A stretch of DNA of 12,614 nucleotides from the NCBI GenBank assembly GCA_947523045.1, contig CANNUR010000074.1, positions 1 to 12,614 of the forward strand. The letters are read 5' to 3'. Under the pieces are notes generated by a model, which saw nothing but the letters and a program-made list of their open reading frames with translations, was not told the origin of the DNA and searched no databases. The stretch comes from an uncultured Prosthecobacter sp. GTDB lineage: Bacteria; Verrucomicrobiota; Verrucomicrobiia; Verrucomicrobiales; Verrucomicrobiaceae. The position numbers and the translations under genes were made by a program. Below, in pieces: positions 8,428 through 12,614 of this stretch (position 1 is the stretch's first letter; each line of letters starts with the position of its first letter).

Positions 8428-10743
8428 ATGCTTTCGCTCCCACGCCTTTTGCTCGTCCTCGGCACCGCCGGCCTAGCCACGGCCCAGGAAAAGAAGCCGC
8501 AGCCCTTCACCCCCGGCGGCCTCTGGCGTGCGCACGACCTGCAGCGGCCGCGCCCGCCCGTGGTGACACCGCCTGCGTTCAAGCCGGCACCGCCGCCCGC
8601 CGACGCGATCGTGCTGTTTGATGGCAAAGATCTGTCGAAGTGGCGGGGCGAGCCGCGCAAGGACGCGCCCGCGGACGAGGCGCCGCGCTGGAAGGTGGTC
8701 GACGGCTGCCTGGAGATCACGCCCAAGAGCGGCGGCCTGCGCACGCGCGAGAAGTTCGAAGGCGACGGCCACCTGCACCTCGAGTGGGCGACCCCGAAAG
8801 AGGTGGTCGGCAAGGGCCAGGGGCGCGGCAACAGCGGGGTCTTTCTCGGCGGCTTCCCCGAGGTTCAGGTGCTCGACTCCTGGCAGAACGACACCTATGC
8901 CGACGGCCAGGCCGCGGCGTTGTATGGGCACTACCCGCCGACCGCGAATGCCAGCCGCCCGCCGGGCGAGTGGCAGAGTTACGATCTCTTCTTTGAGCGC
9001 GCCCGGCCGGCGACGCAGGATCGCCCGGCCCGCAAGGCGCGGATCACCGTGCTGCACAACGGGGTGCTCGTGCAGTACCAGCGTGAGTTCGACGGCAAGG
9101 CGCAGGCCGGCGACCTCTTTCTGCAGGACCACAACAACCCGGTGCGCTTCCGCAACATTTGGCTGCGCCCGTTGCGGGCGTCGGTGAAAGCCAAGCCCTC
9201 GGCAGCCGTGAAGGCCCCGAAGTCGGCGGAGGTGCAGACCGTGAAGATCCGCACGATGACCGCGCAGATGCGCTACGACCTGGAGAGTTTCACGGTCCGT
9301 CCCGGAGCCTCGGTGCGACTGGAGTTTGAGAACGGCGACGACCTGCCGCACAACCTGGTGTTCTGCCAGCCGGGCACCGACACCGCGGCGATGGCCTTGA
9401 AGCAGATGGAGAAGCCTGACGAGGCACTCCAGCGCAACTGGTTGCCCGATGATCCGCGCATCTGGCTGCACAGTGCCATGCTCAATCCGCACCAGAGCGA
9501 GGAACTGCGCTTCACCGCGCCGGCCAAGCCCGGCGACTACCCCTATGTCTGCACCTTTCCCGGCCATGCCCTGACGATGCGCGGGGTGATGAAGGTGCTG
9601 CCGCTCGGCGGTGGGCTCAAGGATCTGCACTACGCCCTCTACCTCGGGGCCTGGCAGAAGCTGCCGGATTTCAGCAAGCTGAAGCCGCATCGCCAGGGGC
9701 GGCTGGAGGACAACCTCGTCCAGCTCAAGCTCGACGATTACAAGAACGAGTTCGGGGTGGTTTACACCGGCCAACTGCAGGCGCCGCGCACCGGCAACTA
9801 CCGGTTTTATCTGGCCGGCGACGACGGCGTGCGCCTACTCATCGACGGTCGTCCGGTCGTCGAGCACGACGGCATTCATCCGGTGGAGATCCGCGAGGGC
9901 TCGGTCAAGCTGGAGGCCGGGCTGCATGCCTTCCGCCTCGAGTACTTCCAGGCCCAGGGGCAAACCGGCGTGTTCGCCGCCTGGAAGGGGGCGACCTTTG
10001 ACATCACACCGCTGTCACTGTGGAAACCGAAGGATTGGGAGAAGGGCTCGCCCGCCAAAAAGAAGGCGGACTTCGAACCGATCCCGCTGGTCGTGAAGGA
10101 CGAGCCGGTCGTCTACCGCAACTTCATCGCCGGTGCCGGCAACCGCGGTCTCGGCGTCGGTTATCCCGGCGGCTTCAACCTCGCCTGGGACGCGGAAACG
10201 ATGAACCTTGCCGTGCTCTGGCGCGGCGCCTTCCTCGATGCCTCACGCCACTGGAACAGCCGCGGTGGCGGGCACCAACCGCCCCAGGGCTACGACGTTG
10301 TCCAGCCGGCACCGGGCGTGCCGCTGGCCCGCCTGGCGACCCCCGCCGCGGCCTGGCCGGAGGCAGTCGAAGGTTACGTCTGGCAGGGCTACCGGCTCGA
10401 TGCCCGTCGCCAGCCGATTTTCGCTTACACCTGGAACGGTCTGCGCATCCGCGAGCACTACGAGACCGAGGGGCAGGGGACCCGGCCCGAGGGTCGACTG
10501 CGCCGCGTGCTGGAACTCGATGCCGAGGCTCCCGCCGGCACGGTGCTGCGCTTAGCGGTGGGTCGCCTGGAGGCCGCTGCCGACGGCCGTTTCCTCGTCG
10601 AGGCCGGCAAGGCGCAGGTGCCGGCGCGGCAGTTTGAAAACCGGCTGTGGATTCGTGCTCCCGGCGCGCAGGTGGTGGGCAACGAGCTGCGTCTGCCGGT
10701 CGCGGGTCGCCGGGTCACGATTGAGTACGCCTGGACGAACTGA
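8428..10743 (+). CDS. Secreted multidomain protein: DUF1080, azurin-like cupredoxin, PA14, unknown C-terminal domain
   Basis: A 771-residue exported protein. The signal peptide is about 1-19 (ending ATA). A Pro-rich spacer precedes a DUF1080 (3-keto-disaccharide hydrolase-like) domain at about 60-248, with VLFDGKDLSKW, GNSGVFL and VLDSW. A cupredoxin domain at about 270-391 carries all type 1 copper ligands in azurin spacing: H308, C375, H380 and M384 (C-x4-H-x3-M). A PA14 domain covers about 440-525 (YRFYLAGDDGVRLLIDG), often involved in carbohydrate binding. The last 210 residues (RNFIAGAGNRGLGVGYPGG, LLWRG-like LAVLWRGAFLD, HWNSRGGG) form a domain I recognise from PVC proteins but cannot name. 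There is no CxxCH heme motif. The start at 8428 fits the signal peptide; the frame is open upstream through glcF but that part is Arg/Pro-rich shadow. It lies 20 bases after glcF, so cotranscription is plausible. A role in sugar turnover and periplasmic electron transfer is inferred. Confidence 0.9.
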   Translation: MLSLPRLLLVLGTAGLATAQEKKPQPFTPGGLWRAHDLQRPRPPVVTPPAFKPAPPPADAIVLFDGKDLSKWRGEPRKDAPADEAPRWKVVDGCLEITPKSGGLRTREKFEGDGHLHLEWATPKEVVGKGQGRGNSGVFLGGFPEVQVLDSWQNDTYADGQAAALYGHYPPTANASRPPGEWQSYDLFFERARPATQDRPARKARITVLHNGVLVQYQREFDGKAQAGDLFLQDHNNPVRFRNIWLRPLRASVKAKPSAAVKAPKSAEVQTVKIRTMTAQMRYDLESFTVRPGASVRLEFENGDDLPHNLVFCQPGTDTAAMALKQMEKPDEALQRNWLPDDPRIWLHSAMLNPHQSEELRFTAPAKPGDYPYVCTFPGHALTMRGVMKVLPLGGGLKDLHYALYLGAWQKLPDFSKLKPHRQGRLEDNLVQLKLDDYKNEFGVVYTGQLQAPRTGNYRFYLAGDDGVRLLIDGRPVVEHDGIHPVEIREGSVKLEAGLHAFRLEYFQAQGQTGVFAAWKGATFDITPLSLWKPKDWEKGSPAKKKADFEPIPLVVKDEPVVYRNFIAGAGNRGLGVGYPGGFNLAWDAETMNLAVLWRGAFLDASRHWNSRGGGHQPPQGYDVVQPAPGVPLARLATPAAAWPEAVEGYVWQGYRLDARRQPIFAYTWNGLRIREHYETEGQGTRPEGRLRRVLELDAEAPAGTVLRLAVGRLEAAADGRFLVEAGKAQVPARQFENRLWIRAPGAQVVGNELRLPVAGRRVTIEYAWTN

Positions 10744-11224
10744 TCAGGGCGCGCCAGGCCATGACGCCACCGCCGGCGACGAAGAGCAGCGGGAACCAGA
10801 TCGAGTACAGTGCCGCGCGGGTATCGTGGCGCAGCACCGCCATCGTCGGATCGGCGGGATCGACGTGGCAGACGGTTTCGCTGCCGACAGGATAGGCCTC
10901 GAGTTTGCGGCGGGCGTTGTCCTCGTGCTGGCTGGCGCTGTCGACGCGCTTGATCCGGCTGCCGGTGTAGGTCTGGTCGCCGACGCGGTACTCGTAGCGG
11001 ATCTCGGCCCGGTGGGCCGGATTGGAGTTGGGGGTGGGGCGTTCGCTGACGACGCGGGCGGAGACAATGCGGCAGGGCACGGCCGGCCAGCGGCGGGTTT
11101 CCTCGGCGCGCTGCCAGGCGGTCCACAGCACCCAGGTGAAGAGCAGACCGGCGGCGGCGAGAAACAGGCCCATGCCGGCGAGCCAGAGGCGGCCGGCGAG
11201 CGGGGAGGGATCGGAGTTTGTCAT
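10715..11224 (-). CDS. DUF3592 membrane protein
   Basis: A 169-residue protein with a hydrophobic segment near each end (about 13-35 and 138-158) flanking a soluble beta-rich middle. The middle carries the DUF3592 pattern: W46-x-A-V-x-C ... S-x-V, then RYEYRVGDQTYTGSRI, then a helix ending in the YPVGSETVCHVDPADP segment, followed by AVL. Both segments together suggest an inner-membrane protein with the middle domain on one face. The family has no established function. The start ATG at 11224 is the first residue of a plausible short N-terminal tail, and no Shine-Dalgarno is visible. The 3' end overlaps the end of the DUF1080/cupredoxin gene by 29 bases in convergent orientation, so the last 9 codons on each side constrain each other. 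It is divergent from recJ with 58 bases between the starts. Confidence 0.82.
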   Translation of the reverse strand: MTNSDPSPLAGRLWLAGMGLFLAAAGLLFTWVLWTAWQRAEETRRWPAVPCRIVSARVVSERPTPNSNPAHRAEIRYEYRVGDQTYTGSRIKRVDSASQHEDNARRKLEAYPVGSETVCHVDPADPTMAVLRHDTRAALYSIWFPLLFVAGGGVMAWRALISSSRRTQS

Positions 11225-11236
11225 GAAAGGGGATCG

Positions 11237-11252
11237 AGGCTTTGACTAGCCT
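11237..11252. repeat. Inverted repeat AGGCT-N6-AGCCT between DUF3592 gene and recJ
   Basis: AGGCT at 11237-11241 and its complement AGCCT at 11248-11252 flank TTGACT. With flanking TCG and CGA the symmetry extends further, with one unpaired base. A further AGCCT follows at 11256-11260. It sits in the 58-base divergent spacer between the DUF3592 gene and recJ, so it could be an operator, but arms this short can arise by chance. Confidence 0.25.
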
Positions 11253-11269
11253 ACGAGCCTGCTCCATAC

Positions 11270-11276
11270 AAGGAGG
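11270..11276 (+). promoter_or_regulatory. Shine-Dalgarno sequence of recJ
   Basis: AAGGAGG lies 6 bases before the ATG at 11283, an ideal match and spacing. It fixes the recJ start and stands out because none of the other seven genes has a clear Shine-Dalgarno sequence, which suggests recJ is translated by a different or stronger initiation mode. Confidence 0.8.
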
Positions 11277-11282
11277 TTGCAC

Positions 11283-12614
11283 ATGGCGTCCGCACCCGAC
11301 AGTTCCCGGCCCAGCCCGCCACCGCCCCGGTGGCAGCTCAAGCCGGTGCCCGCAGGTGCCGCCGAGCTGGCGGCCGACACCGGTGTGCCACCGCTGCTCG
11401 CCACCCTGCTGCTGCAGCGCGGCATCAGCGGCGCCGAGGCGGCGCGCGAGTTCCTCGTGCCGCGCCTGGCCCGACTCGGCGACCCCCACCTACTGCCGGA
11501 AATGCCGGCCGCCGTCGCCCGCATCCTGCGTGCGGTCGACGAGGGCCAGAAGGTCGCGCTGTATGGTGACTACGATGTCGACGGCGTCACCTCGATGGCG
11601 CTCATGTTCCTGACGCTCAAGGCCTACGGCGTCACGCCCCACCTCTTCCTGCCGTCGCGCATGGAGGAGGGCTATGGCCTCAGCCTCGACGGTTTCGCGC
11701 GCCTGTTCGAGGAGTTCGGCAAGCCCGACCTGCTCATCGCCCTCGACTGCGGCACGACCTCCGTGCGCGAACTGACCTGGCTGCAGGAGCAGGGGGTCGA
11801 CTGCGTCATCGTCGATCACCACGAACTCGCCCCGACTGGCCGGCCACCCTGCATCGCCCTGGTCAACCCCAAGCTGGGCGAGGACTACCACTACTTCTGC
11901 ACCGCCGGCCTGGTCTTCAAGGTCGCGCACGCCCTGCTCAAGACCCGCTTTGTCGAGGGGTTTGATTTGAAGGAGGCGCTTGATCTGGTGGCCCTGGGCA
12001 CGGTGGCCGACCTCGTGCCCTTGATCGATGAGAACCGCCTGCTGGTTCGTCGCGGCCTGGAGGCCCTGGCCGAGACCCCGCGCATCGGCCTGCGCGCTCT
12101 CAAGGAGTCCGCCGGGGTCGATGGCTTCATTCAGACCCATCACGTCGGCTTCCGCCTTGGCCCGCGCCTCAATGCCGCCGGCCGTCTCGATACCGCCTCG
12201 ACCGCCCTGCAACTCCTGCTTGCCGAGGACCCGGCGGTGGCCGCCGACTATGCCGCCCTGCTGGAGAGCCACAACCGCGATCGTCAGGCGGTCGAGTTGG
12301 AGGTCTACAACGAGGCCGAGCGCATGCTCGCTGAACTCGGCGACCTCGAGCAGGTCCCGGCCATCGTGCTCGGTTCGCGCAACTGGCATCCCGGGGTGGT
12401 CGGCATTGTCGCCTCGCGCATCTCGCGGCTGACGCATCGGCCGGCCATTCTGTTTTCCTTTGACGAAAACGGCATGGGCAAGGGCAGCGGTCGCAGCATC
12501 ACGGGTTTTTCCCTGGTGGAGGCGATTGATTTCTGTCGCGAGCACATCGTCCGCGGCGGCGGTCATGCCATGGCGGCCGGTGTCTCGGTCACCGAGGCCA
12601 AGCTCGACATCTTC
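11283..12614 (+). CDS. recJ: Single-stranded-DNA-specific 5'-3' exonuclease RecJ (3' end off the right edge)
   Basis: The frame is open for 444 codons from ATG 11283 to the window edge. RecJ degrades single-stranded DNA 5' to 3' in recombination, mismatch and base-excision repair, and replication-fork processing, using two Mn ions. The DHH-phosphoesterase motifs are intact: YGDYDVDG (94-101), ALDCGT (153-158), VDHHE (177-181) and ALGTVADL (237-244). RLNAAGRLD follows at 295-303. The DHHA1 domain is recognised by NWHPGVVGIVASRI (367-380), GKGSGRS (399-405) and GGGHAMAAG (425-433). Typical RecJ proteins have about 570 residues, so roughly the last 130, including the OB-fold-like end, are outside the window. 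The N-terminus has a short Pro/Ser-rich stretch. A perfect Shine-Dalgarno supports the start. It is divergent from the DUF3592 gene. Confidence 0.96.
   Translation, partial: MASAPDSSRPSPPPPRWQLKPVPAGAAELAADTGVPPLLATLLLQRGISGAEAAREFLVPRLARLGDPHLLPEMPAAVARILRAVDEGQKVALYGDYDVDGVTSMALMFLTLKAYGVTPHLFLPSRMEEGYGLSLDGFARLFEEFGKPDLLIALDCGTTSVRELTWLQEQGVDCVIVDHHELAPTGRPPCIALVNPKLGEDYHYFCTAGLVFKVAHALLKTRFVEGFDLKEALDLVALGTVADLVPLIDENRLLVRRGLEALAETPRIGLRALKESAGVDGFIQTHHVGFRLGPRLNAAGRLDTASTALQLLLAEDPAVAADYAALLESHNRDRQAVELEVYNEAERMLAELGDLEQVPAIVLGSRNWHPGVVGIVASRISRLTHRPAILFSFDENGMGKGSGRSITGFSLVEAIDFCREHIVRGGGHAMAAGVSVTEAKLDIF

Noticed and set aside
6872..8443. 523-codon minus-strand frame opposite glcF
   Set aside because: It overlaps glcF and the phosphatase start completely. 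glcF has all its cysteine motifs, whereas this frame is Ala/Gly/Gln-rich without motifs.
11242..11270. TTGACT (11242-11247) with CATACA 17 bases downstream as a recJ promoter
   Set aside because: The -10 match is poor, and transcription would begin near 11277, inside or after the Shine-Dalgarno sequence that recJ appears to use.

Overview
The window is GC-rich throughout and holds eight protein-coding genes packed almost end to end. Two of them run off the edges. No rRNA, tRNA, CRISPR array or insertion sequence was seen, and no gene-free stretch exceeds about 75 bases. The protein types suggest a heterotrophic PVC-group bacterium, most likely Verrucomicrobiota (perhaps Opitutae) and less likely Planctomycetota. 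The pointers are a giant PQQ-propeller protein with a methyltransferase-like insert and a malectin-like tail, a secreted DUF1080/cupredoxin/PA14 fusion, and a secreted beta-helix protein. This placement is inference from domain architecture, not from a marker gene.

Left part (1-7025, all minus strand). Read in the direction of transcription, the order is: a PPP-family metallophosphatase (7025-6348), a 1280-residue secreted PQQ-propeller protein (6271-2429), an NtrC-type sigma-54 activator with an altered receiver domain (2359-908), and a secreted right-handed beta-helix protein that starts 7 bases after the regulator and runs off the left edge (900-1). The gaps are 76, 69 and 7 bases, so at least the last two genes are probably cotranscribed. 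The regulator's receiver domain has Glu at the phosphoacceptor position and Thr in the acidic pair, and no histidine kinase is in view.

Middle part (7026-10743, plus strand). A 74-base divergent spacer carries three copies of an 8-base element, TCTTGCGC or its complement. It separates the phosphatase from a GlcF-like iron-sulfur subunit (7100-8407). Twenty bases later starts a 771-residue secreted protein (8428-10743) with DUF1080, azurin-like copper, PA14 and an unnamed C-terminal domain.

Right part. A small membrane DUF3592 protein (11224-10715, minus) overlaps the 3' end of the previous gene by 29 bases, tail to tail. It is divergent from recJ (11283 to the right edge), a single-strand 5'-3' exonuclease gene and the only one here with a textbook Shine-Dalgarno sequence.

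Functionally the region mixes housekeeping genes (recJ, phosphatase, glcF) with large exported proteins typical of polysaccharide-degrading PVC bacteria. I do not see a defence system, a biosynthetic cluster or a clearly new multi-gene system. The most unusual items are the non-canonical receiver domain and the two large mosaic secreted proteins.
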